Part shown: one piece after another, positions 8,601 through 19,779 of the stretch | Layout: each line of letters opens with the position of its first letter | How positions within the stretch are numbered: the stretch's first letter is position 1 | NCBI RefSeq assembly: GCF_000818395.1 | Contig: NZ_JWJG01000028.1 | Coordinates: 1,552,222-1,616,221 of the forward strand | Direction of reading: 5' to 3' | DNA length: 64,000 bases | From: Noviherbaspirillum autotrophicum | GTDB taxonomy: Bacteria > Pseudomonadota > Gammaproteobacteria > Burkholderiales > Burkholderiaceae_D | The notes under the pieces: generated by a model | What the model saw: only the letters and a program-made list of their open reading frames with translations | The model's database searches: none | What the model was told of the DNA's origin: nothing | Program-made: the position numbers and the translations under genes

Positions 8601-10710
8601 GTTCGGCTATCAGTAATAAGGCGCTATGCGCGAACACCCGGATCCTGTTGTGCTGCACGGCCCGGGCGCGTCCGCCTCCATGCGACTGCTCGGCGGCATC
8701 GAGCAGCACCTGCCACGGCATTTCCGGCTTTGGCAGGTCGAACTCGCGGTCTTCGGAAAAGGCGTTGAGCAGCAGCAGCGATGCGGACACCGTGCCGGCG
8801 TGCGGGTTGCCGGCCGTACGGCGCAACGCCAGCAAGCGCCCTTCCGCAAAGTGCCAGCGCTCCGGCGTCATCTCTTCGCCGGTCTCGTCGAACCAGCTGA
8901 TGTCGGGAAGGCGATGCATCGTCTTCGGTCGCGATTTCAGAAAGCGCGTGCTGCACAGCGTCGGCAGTTCGCGCCGCAGCGCGATGCAGCGCCGCGTGAA
9001 ATCGAGCAGTGCGCACCCGGCTTCGGTGTCGAGCAGGCTCCAGTCGAACCAGGAAATGTCGGACTCCTGGCAATACGGATTGTTGTTGCCGTTCTGGCTG
9101 CGGCCGAACTCGTCGCCGCCCAGCAGCATCGGCGTGCCGTTGGCAAGCAGCAGCGTCATCAGCATGGCGCGCTTGACCTTCTCGCGCGTGGCGAGCACTT
9201 TCGGGGAAGCTGTCGGCCCCTCCTCGCCCCAGTTGCAGCTGCGGTTTTCATTGCTGCCGTCGCGGTTTTCCTCGAGGTTGGCTTCGTTGTGCTTCTGGTT
9301 GTAGCTGACCAGGTCCTGCAGTGTGAAGCCGTCATGGGCCGTAACGAAATTGACCGAGGCCCACGAGCGGCGGCGGTGGTGATTGAACAGGTCGGCCGAC
9401 CCGAGCAGGCGGCTGGCAATCGCGCCGCGCATGCCGGGGTCGCCGCGCCAGAAGCTGCGCACGTCGTCGCGGAAGCGGTCGTTCCATTCGGCTATGCCAG
9501 GAGGATGGTTGCCGACCTGATAGCCGCCGGGGCCGAGGTCCCACGGTTCGGAAATCAGCTTGACGCCCGCCAGCGCCGGGTCCTGCAACAGCGCATCGAA
9601 AAAGCCCGAGCCGGGGTCGAAGCCGTGATGCTCGCGCCCGAGCGTGGCGCCGAGGTCGAAGCGGAATCCGTCGACGTGGAATTCCTGCACCCAGTAGCGC
9701 AGCGAATCCATCACCATCTGAATCACGCGCGGATGCGACATGTTGAGGGTGTTGCCGCAGCCGGTGTCGTTGACGTTGTGCCGCAGGTTGTTGTCCTGCA
9801 GCCGGTAGTAGCTGGCGTTGTCCAGCCCGCGCAGCGACAGGGTGGGGCCCAGTTCGCTTTCCTCGCAGGTATGGTTGTACACCACGTCGAGGATGACCTC
9901 GATGCCGGCTGCATGCAGCTGGCGCACCGCGTGGCGCATTTCGTCGGGCGAGCCGCTCGACAGATAGCGCGGCTCCGGGCAGAAAAAAGACAGCGTGTTG
10001 TACCCCCAATAATTGGCCAGCCCGCTTGCCAGCAGGCGGCGGTCCTGCAGGACGGCGTGCACCGGCAACAGCTCGACGGCGGTGATGCCGAGCTTGACGA
10101 GATAATCGATCACCCACGGATTGGCCAGCCCGGCGAAGCTGCCGCGCTCGTCGGCCGGCACGCGCGGCGCGCGCAGGGTCATGCCGCGTACGTGGGTTTC
10201 ATAGATCACAGTCCGCTCCCACGGCACCCGGGGCGGGGCGTCGCCGTGCCAGTGGAAGGTGGAATTGGCGACCACGGCCTTGGGCATGGACGGCGCGCTG
10301 TCGCGATGGTCGAACGACAGATCGGCGCGCGGCGAATGGATGCGGTAGCCGTACAGGGTGTCGGCCCAGCGCACCTGCCCGGATAGGCGCTTTGCATAGG
10401 GATCGAGCAGCAGCTTGTTCGGATTGAAGCGATGCCCCTGCTCCGGCTGATACGGGCCGTAGGCGCGGTAGCCGTACAGCGCGCCGGGATGCACGCCCGG
10501 CAGATAGCCGTGCCACACTTCGTTGGTACATTCCGGCAGCGCGCAGCGCGCCAGCTCGTGCCGCCCCGTGGCGTCGAAAAAGCACAGCTCGATCCTTTCC
10601 GCATGCGCGGAAAACACTGCGAAATTGGTGCCTGTGCCGTCATAGGTCGCACCCAGCGGATAGGGTGAGCCCGGCTGGATGGATGCCAGAGGCAGGTGCA
10701 GGGCCGCCAT
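8587..10710 (-). CDS. glgX: Glycogen debranching enzyme GlgX (first copy)
   Basis: Isoamylase-type enzyme (GH13_11) that hydrolyses alpha-1,6 branches in glycogen. 707 aa from ATG at 10710, which lies 2 nt after the glgB stop. The frame is open further upstream, but that segment is an Arg/Ala-rich read-through of glgB. Seen: CBM48-like start PYPLGATYDGTGTNFAVFSA, region I DVVYNHTCEESELGPT, region II GFRFDLGATLGRE (Asp, about residue 351), region III LISEPWDLGPGGYQVG (Glu, about 388) and region IV TAHDGFTLQDLVSYNQKHN (about 458). It sits inside the operon between glgB and treZ. A second full-length copy lies at 24416-26542, so the two probably differ in regulation or chain preference. Confidence 0.95.
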   Translation of the reverse strand: MAALHLPLASIQPGSPYPLGATYDGTGTNFAVFSAHAERIELCFFDATGRHELARCALPECTNEVWHGYLPGVHPGALYGYRAYGPYQPEQGHRFNPNKLLLDPYAKRLSGQVRWADTLYGYRIHSPRADLSFDHRDSAPSMPKAVVANSTFHWHGDAPPRVPWERTVIYETHVRGMTLRAPRVPADERGSFAGLANPWVIDYLVKLGITAVELLPVHAVLQDRRLLASGLANYWGYNTLSFFCPEPRYLSSGSPDEMRHAVRQLHAAGIEVILDVVYNHTCEESELGPTLSLRGLDNASYYRLQDNNLRHNVNDTGCGNTLNMSHPRVIQMVMDSLRYWVQEFHVDGFRFDLGATLGREHHGFDPGSGFFDALLQDPALAGVKLISEPWDLGPGGYQVGNHPPGIAEWNDRFRDDVRSFWRGDPGMRGAIASRLLGSADLFNHHRRRSWASVNFVTAHDGFTLQDLVSYNQKHNEANLEENRDGSNENRSCNWGEEGPTASPKVLATREKVKRAMLMTLLLANGTPMLLGGDEFGRSQNGNNNPYCQESDISWFDWSLLDTEAGCALLDFTRRCIALRRELPTLCSTRFLKSRPKTMHRLPDISWFDETGEEMTPERWHFAEGRLLALRRTAGNPHAGTVSASLLLLNAFSEDREFDLPKPEMPWQVLLDAAEQSHGGGRARAVQHNRIRVFAHSALLLIAEHVTI

Positions 10711-10712
10711 TC

Positions 10713-12986
10713 TCAGTGCGCCGGATACTGCGCCGGTTTCAGGATCAGCACCGCCAGCGGCGGCAGCCGCAGCTGCAGCGATTGCTCCATGCCGTGCGCG
10801 GGATGAGCGTCGGCGCGGATTGCCTCGCCGTTGCCCATGCCGGCGCCGCCGTAGGCCGCGGCATCGGTGTTCATGACTTCCCGCCATTCCCCGCCTGTCG
10901 GCACGCCGATGCGGTAGCCCTCGCGCGGCACGGGCGTCATGTTCAGCACCACCACCACTGGCGCGTCGCCGGCGTCGCCCTTGCGCAGGAACGCAAACAC
11001 GCTGTTGTGGTTGTCGTCGCCGATCACCCAGGCAAACCCCTCCGGGCTGGCATCCTTGCGATGCAGGGCCGGCTCGGCGGCGTAGATGCGATTGAGGTCG
11101 CGCACCAGCCGCTGCACGCCGCGGTGCGCCGGATTGTCCAGCAGGCTCCAGTCGGGCGAGGCGTCATGGTTCCACTCCGTCTGCTGCGCGATCTCGCAGC
11201 CCATGAACAGCAGCTTCTTGCCGGGATGCGCCCACATGAAGCCGAGATAGGAGCGCAGGTTGGCCAGCCGCTGCCAGTTGTCCGCGCCCGGCATCTTGTT
11301 GAGCAGCGAACCCTTGCCGTGCACCACTTCGTCATGCGAAATCGGCAGGACGAATTTTTCCGAAAACGCGTAGATCAGGCCGAAGGTCATGTCGTGGTGA
11401 TGGTACTGGCGATACAGCGGGTCGTAGGCCATGTAGCGCAGGGTGTCGTGCATCCAGCCCATGTTCCACTTATGGGTAAAGCCCAGGCCGCCCTCGACCA
11501 CCGGCGAGGACACGCCCGGCCAGGCAGTCGACTCTTCGGCGATCATCATCGCGCCGGGACAGCGTTCGCCGATGACCTGGTTAAGGTTGCGCAGGAATGC
11601 CACGGCTTCCAGATTTTCCCTGCCGCCGTACACGTTCGGCACCCATTCGCCGTGCTTGCGGCTGTAGTCGCGGTACAGCATCGAGGCGACCGCGTCCACC
11701 CGCAGGCCGTCGACGTGGTAGCGCTCCAGCCATTCCAGCGCACTGGCGATCAAAAACGAGCAGACCTCGTTGCGCCCCAGGTTGTAGATCAGCGTGTTCC
11801 AGTCCTGGTGGAAGCCTTCGCGCGGGTCCTGGTGCTCGTAGAGCGCCGTGCCGTCGAAGCGCACCAGGCCATGCGCGTCGGTCGGAAAATGCGCGGGGAC
11901 CCAGTCCAGTATTACGCCCAATCCAGCGGCATGGCAGCGGTCGACGAAGGAGGCGAAGCCGGCCGGCGGACCAAAGCGCGCAGTCGGCGCGAACAGCCCG
12001 AGCGGCTGGTAGCCCCAGGAGCCGCCGAACGGGTGTTCCATGATCGGCAGGAACTCGATATGGGTAAAGCCCATGCCTAGCGCGTACGGAATCAGGCGGT
12101 CGCCCAGCTCGTGCCAGTTCAGGCTGCGGCTGTCCTCCTCGAGGATGCGCAGCCAGGAGCCGGCGTGCACTTCATAGATCGACAGCGGCGCGGCGGCATG
12201 ATGGCGCGCCGCGCGGCTGGCCATCCAGTCGCCGTCGCTCCAGCGGAACGGCAGGTCGGACGCCACCACCGAAACGGTCGATGGCGGCGGCTCGGTGGCG
12301 CGCGCGACGGGATCGGCCTTGAGCGGCAGCACGTTGCCGTCGACGCCGACGATTTCGTACTGGTAGCGCGCGCCGCTTTTCAGGCGCGGGATGAACAATT
12401 CCCACACGCCGGCCTCCAGGCGCAGGCGCATCGGATGGCGCCGGCCGTCCCACTGGTTGAAGTCGCCCACCACCGACACGCGCCGCGCGTTGGGCGCCCA
12501 GACGGCAAAGCGGGTGCCGGCCACGCCGTCGATCGTCATCGGGTTGGCGCCCAGGCAGTTTCCCAGTTCGCGGTGCGTGCCCTCGCGCAGCAGGTGCATG
12601 TCGAGCTCGCCCAGCAGCAGGCCGAAGCGGTACGGGTCCTCCATGTACTGCATGTGCTCGCCGCCGGCGGCGGTCGGCCAGGTCACGCGCAGCAGGTAGT
12701 CCTGGCCCGGCGCCAGGAGCGGCGCGCCGCTGACGAACAGGCCGCTCTGATTGACGTTGTAGAGCGATTCGAGCAGGCGGCTGCCGGTATCGTTGCCCGG
12801 CAGGCGTTCCACCACGTCGACCGCCAGCGCGCCGGGCTGAAACGTGCGAACGACGATGTTGTCTTCCATCCGGTGCGGCCCGAACAGCGCGAACGGATCC
12901 GCCAGGCGCCCGTGCAGGACCGCGTCGATGGTTCTCTGGTCGATCCCGGTCAGTTGTGCAACTGCGTCGTCGGTGAGTTCGGTCAT
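10713..12986 (-). CDS. glgB: 1,4-alpha-glucan branching enzyme GlgB
   Basis: Forms alpha-1,6 branches in glycogen-like glucan. GH13_9, 757 aa from ATG at 12986 (GAGAG 7 nt upstream). An alternative ATG at 13010 would add 8 residues. Seen: an N-terminal domain (residues 1-120), a CBM48 domain around [22 protein letters not shown], region [15 protein letters not shown], region [21 protein letters not shown] (Asp nucleophile), region [15 protein letters not shown] (Glu) and region [22 protein letters not shown]. It lies between treS/maltokinase and glgX. With GlgE two genes upstream it supplies the branching step of the GlgE pathway. Confidence 0.97.
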   Translation of the reverse strand: MTELTDDAVAQLTGIDQRTIDAVLHGRLADPFALFGPHRMEDNIVVRTFQPGALAVDVVERLPGNDTGSRLLESLYNVNQSGLFVSGAPLLAPGQDYLLRVTWPTAAGGEHMQYMEDPYRFGLLLGELDMHLLREGTHRELGNCLGANPMTIDGVAGTRFAVWAPNARRVSVVGDFNQWDGRRHPMRLRLEAGVWELFIPRLKSGARYQYEIVGVDGNVLPLKADPVARATEPPPSTVSVVASDLPFRWSDGDWMASRAARHHAAAPLSIYEVHAGSWLRILEEDSRSLNWHELGDRLIPYALGMGFTHIEFLPIMEHPFGGSWGYQPLGLFAPTARFGPPAGFASFVDRCHAAGLGVILDWVPAHFPTDAHGLVRFDGTALYEHQDPREGFHQDWNTLIYNLGRNEVCSFLIASALEWLERYHVDGLRVDAVASMLYRDYSRKHGEWVPNVYGGRENLEAVAFLRNLNQVIGERCPGAMMIAEESTAWPGVSSPVVEGGLGFTHKWNMGWMHDTLRYMAYDPLYRQYHHHDMTFGLIYAFSEKFVLPISHDEVVHGKGSLLNKMPGADNWQRLANLRSYLGFMWAHPGKKLLFMGCEIAQQTEWNHDASPDWSLLDNPAHRGVQRLVRDLNRIYAAEPALHRKDASPEGFAWVIGDDNHNSVFAFLRKGDAGDAPVVVVLNMTPVPREGYRIGVPTGGEWREVMNTDAAAYGGAGMGNGEAIRADAHPAHGMEQSLQLRLPPLAVLILKPAQYPAH

Positions 12987-13071
12987 GCAATCACTCTCTT
13001 TCTGAAACATTTGGTCAGTGGCGGCATTCGCCGGTGCGGCGCGAATCTCGGCTCAATGCGCCCTTCCCCTT

Positions 13072-16000
13072 TCACAGCAACTCGTCGGCGATCTTGGCCA
13101 GCCCGTTCATCGGCACCGGTATCCATGTCGGCCGGTTCGCCGCCTCGTAGCAGATTTCATAGCCGGCCTTTTCCAGCATGAACAGCTGCAGCAGCGCGCG
13201 CTCGGCTTCCGGCGGCATCTTGAACGGCCCGGTATAGGCCGCCTCGCGGTAGGCGTCGAGGAACGCCGCCTGGCAGGACGGCGCGAAGTTGCGGATGATC
13301 TGCTGCTTGCGCAGCTCCGCCGCTTCGTCCAGATCGGCCGGCCCGGCCTTGCCGGCGAACGCCGCGGCGTAATCGAAGGAACGCAGCAGGCCCGCCACGT
13401 CGCGCAGCGGGCTCGCCTTGCCGCGCCGCTGCTCCAGCGGTTTGGCCGGCTCGCCCTCGAAATCGACGATATAGACGTCGCGATGGGCCACCAGCACCTG
13501 GCCGAGATGGAAGTCACCGTGGACGCGAGTACGCAGGGTTCCCAGTCCAGCCTGCGCGAGGCGGTCGATCTGTGTCAGCAGGCGGTCGTGCCGACCCAGG
13601 AGCCGCGCCACCCGTTGCGCCTCGGCGTCGCTGCTCCATTCACTGCGCCCGCGGAGCGTGCCGAAGGCGGCTTCCAGCTGGCGCTTTGCGCCCTCCGCCC
13701 ATTCCGCGACATCGGCCGCGCCGGCGGCTTCGGGCGCAAAGGCGGGATCGCCGGTCGGGGTGGCGAGCGCCGCGTGCATCTCGCCGAGGCGCTTGCCCAG
13801 CATGGTCGACAGCTGCAGCAGTTCGTCCTCCGGCGACGGGATGTCGCTGTCGGCTTCAGCCGCGGCAATCGGCTCGGACACGGCAGCCTGCTGGATCCAG
13901 CGCGACAGGGTGTCGAGCACCCATTGCCAGGCGTCGCCCTGGTTGTGGATGAACTGCTGCAGCAGGATCATGGTGTGGCGCGTGCCGTCCTGGCCCACGC
14001 GCGTGGCCTCGCCCAGCATCTTCGGCGCGTTGGCGTAGCCAAGCGCGGTCAGGTAGCGGCCCATCTCGGCTTCTGGATGCACGCCTGGCAACAGGCGGCG
14101 GATCACCTTCAGCACGATCGCATCCTGCAGCACGAGCGAGCTGTTGGACTGCTCGCCCGCCATCCGCTGTACGTCCGGTTCCTGGCTGATGTCGACTTCC
14201 TGCAGCGCGTCGGTCGGAATGAAGCGGATCTCGCCATCTTCCGCCGGCAGCGTCGCGCCGCTCCGCATCAGCTCCACGATCACGTAGGCAAACGAATCGA
14301 GCACGAAGGCGTCGGTAAGCAGGCCGACATGCCGGCCGCGCCGTATCCGTGCCAGCGCCAGCTGGTTCGGCAACGCGGTGACGATATCGTCTTCGCGGAT
14401 ATAGCCAAGCGGCAGCAGATAGCGGTCGCTGCCGCCAGCCGTGGAGGTCTCGATCTCGGCCAGCATCGACGGCACGATGTGCGGGCGCACCTGCGACGCC
14501 GGCAGCATGGTCGCCATCGCGATACGGGCCGACTGCAGCTTTTCCTGCTTGGCCGCATACCAGCGGCGCTTCGGCAGGTAGGCCGGCAGCGCCTCGTTTT
14601 CGAGGATGGCGCGGCGCGGCGCTTCCAGCAGTTCCGTGACGCTGTTGCGCAGCACCAGCGTGGCCAGCTCCGGCAGCGGCTCGGGCGCGGGCGAATGCCA
14701 GGCCGGCATGCGCGCCTCCGTCGCCAGCAAAAACCAGTAGAAGCCGTAAGGCGGCAGCGTCAGCAGGTAAGGCAGCTTGCCGATCGGGGGAAAGGCCGAG
14801 CCTCCCAGCATTTCCAGCGGAATGCGCCCCGCATAGCTGGACAGGTCGAGCTCGACGGCCTGCGCCGAACGCGAGACATTGGCCACGCACAGGATGGTTT
14901 CCACCACCTCCTCGTCGGCGCGGTATTCGCGCAGGTAAGCGAGGATGCGCCGGTTGTTCGGCGACAGGACGGTAAGCGTGCCGCGCCCGAACGAGCAATG
15001 CTGCTTGCGCACCGTAAGCATGCGGCGCATCCAGTTCAGCTGCGAATACGGGTCGACCAGCTGCGCCTCCACATTGACCGCCTCGTAGCCGTACACCGGG
15101 TCCATGATGGCCGGCAGCACCAGCTTGGCCGGATCGGCGCGCGAAAAGCCACCGTTGCGATCCGGCGTCCATTGCATCGGCGTGCGCACGCCGTCACGGT
15201 CGCCCAGGTGGATGTTGTCGCCCATGCCGATCTCGTCGCCGTAATAGATGACCGGCGTGCCCGGCATCGACAGCAGGAAGCTGGTGAGCAGCTCGGTGCG
15301 GCGGCGGTCGCGTTCCAGCAGCGGCGCCAGGCGCCGGCGGATGCCGAGGTTGATGCGGGCGCGTTTTTCGGACGCGTAGAAATTCCAGAGGTAATCGCGC
15401 TCCTTGTCGGTCACCATTTCCAGCGTCAGCTCGTCGTGGTTGCGCAGGAAGATCGCCCACTGGCAGTGGTCCGGGATTTCCGGGGTCTGGCGCAGGATGT
15501 CGGCGATCGGAAAGCGATCTTCCTGCGCCAGCGCCATGTACATGCGCGGCATGAGCGGAAAGTGGAACGCCATGTGGCATTCCTCGTCGAAGTACGGACG
15601 CACGTCTTCCGGCCACATGTTGGCTTCGGCCAGCAGCATCCGTCCCGGATACTTGCGGTCGACTTCGGCGCGGATGCGCTTGAGGATCGCATGCGTCTCC
15701 GGCAGGTTTTCGTTGCTGGTGCCTTCGCGTTCGACCAGGTAAGGCACCGCGTCCAGCCGCAGACCGTCCACGCCCATGTCCAGCCAGTAGCCCATGATGC
15801 CGAGCACGGCATCCAGCACTTCCGGGTTGTCGAAGTTCAGGTCGGGCTGGTGCGAGTAGAAGCGATGCCAGAAAAACGCGTTCGCCACCGGGTCCCAGGT
15901 CCAGTTCGACTTCTCGGTGTCGCAGAAGATGATGCGCGTGCCGCTGTAGGCCTGGTCGTTGTCGGACCACACGTAGAAGTTGCGCTCGCTGGAGCCCGGC

Positions 16001-16446
16001 GGCGCCTGGCGCGCGCGCTGGAACCACGGATGCTGGTCAGAGGTATGGTTGACCACCAGCTCGGTGATCACGCGCAGCCCGCGCGCATGCGCCTCGGCGA
16101 TGAATTCGCGCGCATCGTCCATGGTGCCGTAGTCCGGATGCACGCCCGTGTACTCGGAGATGTCGTAGCCGTCGTCGCGCCGCGGCGAGGGATAGAACGG
16201 CAGCAGCCAGATGGTATTGACGCCAAGGTCCGCGATGTAGTCGAGCTTGTCGATGAGCCCGGCAAAATCGCCGATGCCGTCATTGTTGGCATCGAAAAAC
16301 GATTTGACGTGCACCTGATAGATGATGGCGTCCTTGTACCAGAGCGGGTCGTCAGTGAATGGCATGCTTTGTATTGCGGGCGAAGAAACGGAGTTGCGTC
16401 TGGTTGCCTTGCGGCGGTCGGTGTCCATATCCATGTCGATGCTCAC
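13072..16446 (-). CDS. treS: Trehalose synthase - maltokinase fusion (TreS-Pep2)
   Basis: Bifunctional protein of 1124 aa. The N-terminal about 560 residues are GH13_16 trehalose synthase, interconverting trehalose and maltose: NDGIGDFAGLIDKLDYI, TELVVNHTSDQHPWFQ, VDGLRLDAVPYLVEREGT (Asp), LLAEANMWPEDV (Glu), LRNHDELTLEMV. The C-terminal about 450 residues are a maltokinase (Pep2/Mak-like) with kinase signature HGDFHLGQVLV, the metal-binding VDFEGEP and RRGKASPLRDVAGLLRSF. The fusion would channel trehalose to maltose to maltose-1-phosphate, the substrate of GlgE, whose gene ends 18 bp upstream. The N-terminal residues 1-30 are a polar, Met/Asp-rich tail. A gap of about 85 bp to glgB is the largest inside the operon. 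Confidence 0.95.
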   Translation of the reverse strand: MSIDMDMDTDRRKATRRNSVSSPAIQSMPFTDDPLWYKDAIIYQVHVKSFFDANNDGIGDFAGLIDKLDYIADLGVNTIWLLPFYPSPRRDDGYDISEYTGVHPDYGTMDDAREFIAEAHARGLRVITELVVNHTSDQHPWFQRARQAPPGSSERNFYVWSDNDQAYSGTRIIFCDTEKSNWTWDPVANAFFWHRFYSHQPDLNFDNPEVLDAVLGIMGYWLDMGVDGLRLDAVPYLVEREGTSNENLPETHAILKRIRAEVDRKYPGRMLLAEANMWPEDVRPYFDEECHMAFHFPLMPRMYMALAQEDRFPIADILRQTPEIPDHCQWAIFLRNHDELTLEMVTDKERDYLWNFYASEKRARINLGIRRRLAPLLERDRRRTELLTSFLLSMPGTPVIYYGDEIGMGDNIHLGDRDGVRTPMQWTPDRNGGFSRADPAKLVLPAIMDPVYGYEAVNVEAQLVDPYSQLNWMRRMLTVRKQHCSFGRGTLTVLSPNNRRILAYLREYRADEEVVETILCVANVSRSAQAVELDLSSYAGRIPLEMLGGSAFPPIGKLPYLLTLPPYGFYWFLLATEARMPAWHSPAPEPLPELATLVLRNSVTELLEAPRRAILENEALPAYLPKRRWYAAKQEKLQSARIAMATMLPASQVRPHIVPSMLAEIETSTAGGSDRYLLPLGYIREDDIVTALPNQLALARIRRGRHVGLLTDAFVLDSFAYVIVELMRSGATLPAEDGEIRFIPTDALQEVDISQEPDVQRMAGEQSNSSLVLQDAIVLKVIRRLLPGVHPEAEMGRYLTALGYANAPKMLGEATRVGQDGTRHTMILLQQFIHNQGDAWQWVLDTLSRWIQQAAVSEPIAAAEADSDIPSPEDELLQLSTMLGKRLGEMHAALATPTGDPAFAPEAAGAADVAEWAEGAKRQLEAAFGTLRGRSEWSSDAEAQRVARLLGRHDRLLTQIDRLAQAGLGTLRTRVHGDFHLGQVLVAHRDVYIVDFEGEPAKPLEQRRGKASPLRDVAGLLRSFDYAAAFAGKAGPADLDEAAELRKQQIIRNFAPSCQAAFLDAYREAAYTGPFKMPPEAERALLQLFMLEKAGYEICYEAANRPTWIPVPMNGLAKIADELL

Positions 16447-16464
16447 TTGGTTGCCTGCTTTTGC

Positions 16465-19400
16465 CTACTTGTGCCTTATCCGCCAGATCGCGTACGGGCA
16501 AATAAACGGATCGAGCCTCAGTTGCTGGTGCTTCCCATGCCAGGCCAAATGCGTGCCGTTGACCAGGTCGTCGACGTCGAGGGTGCCGTCGTCGGCCATG
16601 CCGAACTCCCACAAGGGCAATTCCAGCATCGTGTCGTGCGCGGCGAACGGATCGAGGTTGATCGCGACCAGCACCACGTTGTCGCCGGAATAGCTACCTT
16701 TGTGCTGGCAGCTGTCGGCCGGCGGCGTGGCCTTGATGAAGAACAGGATGTTGTCGTCGGACGCATGCAGGAAGCGGATGTTCAGGTGCGTCTGCAGCGC
16801 CGGATTCTCGGCGCGGATGCGGTTCAACTGCGTGATCTCGCCGATGATGTTGCCCGGCCGGTTCCAGTCCCAGGCGCGGATCTCGTATTTTTCCGAATCG
16901 AGATACTCTTCCTTGCCGGGAATCGGCGTTCCCTCGCACAGCTCGAAGCCGCTGTACATGCCCCACAGCCCCGACAGCGTGGTGGCCAGCGCGGCGCGGA
17001 TCAGAAAGCCCGGGCGGCCGGAACGCTGCAGGAAATACGGGTTGATGTCCGGCGTGTTGACGAAGAAGTGCGGGCGGAAGTATTCGCGCACCGGCGTGGT
17101 CGTCAGCTCGGTCACGTAATCGATGAATTCCTGCTTGCCGTGGCGCCAGGTGAAGTAAGTGTAGGACTGCGAGAAGCCGATCTTGGCCAGCCGGTACATC
17201 ATCTTCGGGCGGGTGAAGGCTTCCGACAGAAAGATCGTGTCGGGGTAGCGGCCGCGGATATCGGCGATCATCCACTCCCAGAACGGCAGCGTCTTGGTGT
17301 GCGGATTGTCGACACGGAACACGCGCACGCCCTCCTGCGCCCAGAACTGCACCGCGTCGCGCAGCGCGATCCACAGGCCGGGAATGGCGCCGTCGGCGTA
17401 GAAGTCGACGTTGACGATGTCCTGGTATTTCTTCGGCGGGTTTTCCGCATAGCGGATGGTGCCGTCGGGGCGCCAGGCGAACCATTCCGGATGTGCCTTT
17501 AGCCAGGGATGGTCGGGCGAGCACTGGATCGCGAAATCGAGTGCCAGCTCCAGCCCGTGCCGGGCAGCCTCGTCGCGCAAATGGCGGAAGTCGTCCAGCG
17601 TGCCCAGCTGCGGATGCAGCGCATCGTGTCCGCCCTCGTCGGACCCGATCGCGTACGGGCTGCCGGGATCGTCCGGCGCGGCGCTCAGGCTGTTGTTGCG
17701 GCCTTTCCGGTGCTTTCTGCCGATCGGATGGATCGGCGGGAAGTACAGCGTATCGAAACCCATCGCCTGGATCGCGGGCAGGCGCTTTTCCACGTCGGCG
17801 AACGTGCCGTGGCGCGCCGGATCGCCGCTTTGCGATCGTGGAAACAGCTCATACCAGCTGGAATAGCGCGCCGCGGTGCGCTCGGCGTCGATGCGCATCG
17901 TCTCGCTGCGCACCGCGAACGGGCGCGCATCGGCCAGCCGCATCGCCTCGGCCATCGGCTCCGACAGCAGCACCGCGACCCGCTCGGCGTCCCTGGCGCC
18001 CTCCGGTCCGGCGCGGCTGTTTCCCGTCGGGGCCGCGGCCTGCAGCGAGCTGGCCATCGCCGCCAGCGCCTGCGCCACCTCGACCAGGCCCTTGTCCTGC
18101 GCATGCCGGGCCGCCGCTTCCACCAGCAGCCGCCCTTCCTCCAGTTCGACCGTCACGTTCAGGCCGGCGGTGGTCTTCTTTTCCAGCTCGTCGCGGTAAG
18201 TCGAAAACACGTCGCGCCAGGCTTCCACGGCAAACAGGTAGCGCCCGATGCGCGTGAGCGGCAGGGATGCCGCCCAGCGGTCATTGCCCGTCGCATGCAT
18301 CCGTATTTCATGCCAGTCGGCTTCGTCCGCCGCGCGCCACAGGGCAATGACGGCCAGCTTGTCGTGCCCGTCGATGAATACGTCGGCTTCGATGCTGACC
18401 GATTCGCCGACGATGCGCTTGACCGGGAATTTGCCGCCATCCGCCGTCGGCGCGACTGCTTCGATCGCGATGCGCGGGCACTTCGCCGCGGCGGCCGCCG
18501 CCTCCCCGGGAACGGGAGGACACAGGATGGGCGCCAGCCGCTGCGCAATGAACATCCGAAAGCCGCCGGCGGGAAGTTCGAGCGGCATGTCCTGCGCTTG
18601 TTCCTCCACGTGGCCCGCATCCTTCGGCCAGAGCTGCTCGTAGCGGATGAAGCCATCGGCGCGCTCCAGCAGCTGGCTTTCATTAACCATGCAGGAACGC
18701 ATCGCGTCGGCATTGGTGATGATGAGTAATGCCTTGTCAGAGCCGCCCGGCGCCGTGTTGCGCGACGCCTCGCGCAACAGGATGGCCGCGCCGGCGTCGG
18801 CGCCGCTCAGGAGGCGCGGCGCGCGCCCGTAAAAGGCGGCGCCCAGCGAGGCGATGAATGCATTGGCCTGCGCAATGTCGCCGCTCAAGTCGAACGGGGC
18901 ATCCCGACGCACCGCGTTCCAGTCCGGCCGCGTGCCGTACAGGCCGGCCGCAAGGCCCGATGCGCCGTATTCGAAACCCATCGGCACCAGCAGGCCGTTG
19001 CCGGCGGCGCCCGCCAGTCCCAGTGCCCGCAGGTAGATCTGCCGCCGCACCGCCACGTCTTCGTTGCCGGTGAGGCGAGCGATCACCGGTCCGTCGGGGC
19101 TGTCGGGAAAGGCGATCGGTGGGGCCACGCGTGCCAGCCGGAACTGCTCATCGGCCAGCCAGCGCGAGCGGAAGTCCCACCACGCACCCGAAGAAAAGGT
19201 GGCATCGAAGCCGCAGCCGGCCAGTGCATCGATCTGCGCCGGCGTGCAGCCCGGCGTCCAGGCGAGAAAGCACGCCGCATCCTGCATTCGCCGGACAGCC
19301 TCGATCAGGCCTTTCCACAGCGCCGGCGGCTGTTGCGCGATATTAATGCACCGAAATCCCGCAACGCCTGCCGCAATCAACGGCTGCAACCGCTCGCGCC

Positions 19401-19779
19401 AATAGCCGGCAACCTGATCGAGCACATCCTGCCGCTCGTAGCGTACCGCGCGCGTTGCAATGCGGCGCGGCGCGCGGCGCGGGTCTGGCAACTCGTCATC
19501 TGCGCCGGCGCCAACGAACCAGTCCCCATGGCGCTCCAGCAGCGTCGCATCGGCACCAATGCTGCCCAGGTCCAGGTCGAGCAGCAGCCGCAACCGCTTT
19601 TGCGCACACGTGCGCGCCAGGGTTGCGGCCGCCTCATCCGACGCCGGCGACGCCACCATCACATGATCGAATCCCATCGCCGCGCATCGCTCAAGCTGCC
19701 CTTCCAGTTCCGATGCAGGACCGGCAAGTTCCGGGTCCAGGTAGTAAATCCGGGGAAGGAAAGGTTTCGATTTAGCCAT
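16465..19779 (-). CDS. glgE: Alpha-1,4-glucan:maltose-1-phosphate maltosyltransferase GlgE with a large N-terminal domain
   Basis: Transfers maltosyl units from maltose-1-phosphate to alpha-1,4-glucan (GH13_3). The 1104 aa are far longer than the about 660-700 of actinobacterial GlgE. The canonical enzyme starts near residue 430-440. Seen: [32 protein letters not shown] with nucleophile Asp824, [20 protein letters not shown] with acid Glu853, and [18 protein letters not shown] with Asp911. The spacing matches the known GlgE triad. The N-terminal about 430 residues resemble an alpha-amylase barrel ([28 protein letters not shown]) but I see no complete catalytic set there. First gene of the glucan/trehalose operon, 18 bp before treS. 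Confidence 0.93.
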   Translation of the reverse strand: MAKSKPFLPRIYYLDPELAGPASELEGQLERCAAMGFDHVMVASPASDEAAATLARTCAQKRLRLLLDLDLGSIGADATLLERHGDWFVGAGADDELPDPRRAPRRIATRAVRYERQDVLDQVAGYWRERLQPLIAAGVAGFRCINIAQQPPALWKGLIEAVRRMQDAACFLAWTPGCTPAQIDALAGCGFDATFSSGAWWDFRSRWLADEQFRLARVAPPIAFPDSPDGPVIARLTGNEDVAVRRQIYLRALGLAGAAGNGLLVPMGFEYGASGLAAGLYGTRPDWNAVRRDAPFDLSGDIAQANAFIASLGAAFYGRAPRLLSGADAGAAILLREASRNTAPGGSDKALLIITNADAMRSCMVNESQLLERADGFIRYEQLWPKDAGHVEEQAQDMPLELPAGGFRMFIAQRLAPILCPPVPGEAAAAAAKCPRIAIEAVAPTADGGKFPVKRIVGESVSIEADVFIDGHDKLAVIALWRAADEADWHEIRMHATGNDRWAASLPLTRIGRYLFAVEAWRDVFSTYRDELEKKTTAGLNVTVELEEGRLLVEAAARHAQDKGLVEVAQALAAMASSLQAAAPTGNSRAGPEGARDAERVAVLLSEPMAEAMRLADARPFAVRSETMRIDAERTAARYSSWYELFPRSQSGDPARHGTFADVEKRLPAIQAMGFDTLYFPPIHPIGRKHRKGRNNSLSAAPDDPGSPYAIGSDEGGHDALHPQLGTLDDFRHLRDEAARHGLELALDFAIQCSPDHPWLKAHPEWFAWRPDGTIRYAENPPKKYQDIVNVDFYADGAIPGLWIALRDAVQFWAQEGVRVFRVDNPHTKTLPFWEWMIADIRGRYPDTIFLSEAFTRPKMMYRLAKIGFSQSYTYFTWRHGKQEFIDYVTELTTTPVREYFRPHFFVNTPDINPYFLQRSGRPGFLIRAALATTLSGLWGMYSGFELCEGTPIPGKEEYLDSEKYEIRAWDWNRPGNIIGEITQLNRIRAENPALQTHLNIRFLHASDDNILFFIKATPPADSCQHKGSYSGDNVVLVAINLDPFAAHDTMLELPLWEFGMADDGTLDVDDLVNGTHLAWHGKHQQLRLDPFICPYAIWRIRHK

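Noticed and set aside
13018-17502. Very long open frame (about 1490 codons) on the plus strand
   Set aside because: It lies antisense to treS and glgE, is rich in Arg/His/Gln/Asp as expected for a mirror frame of GC-rich genes, and shows no family motif.
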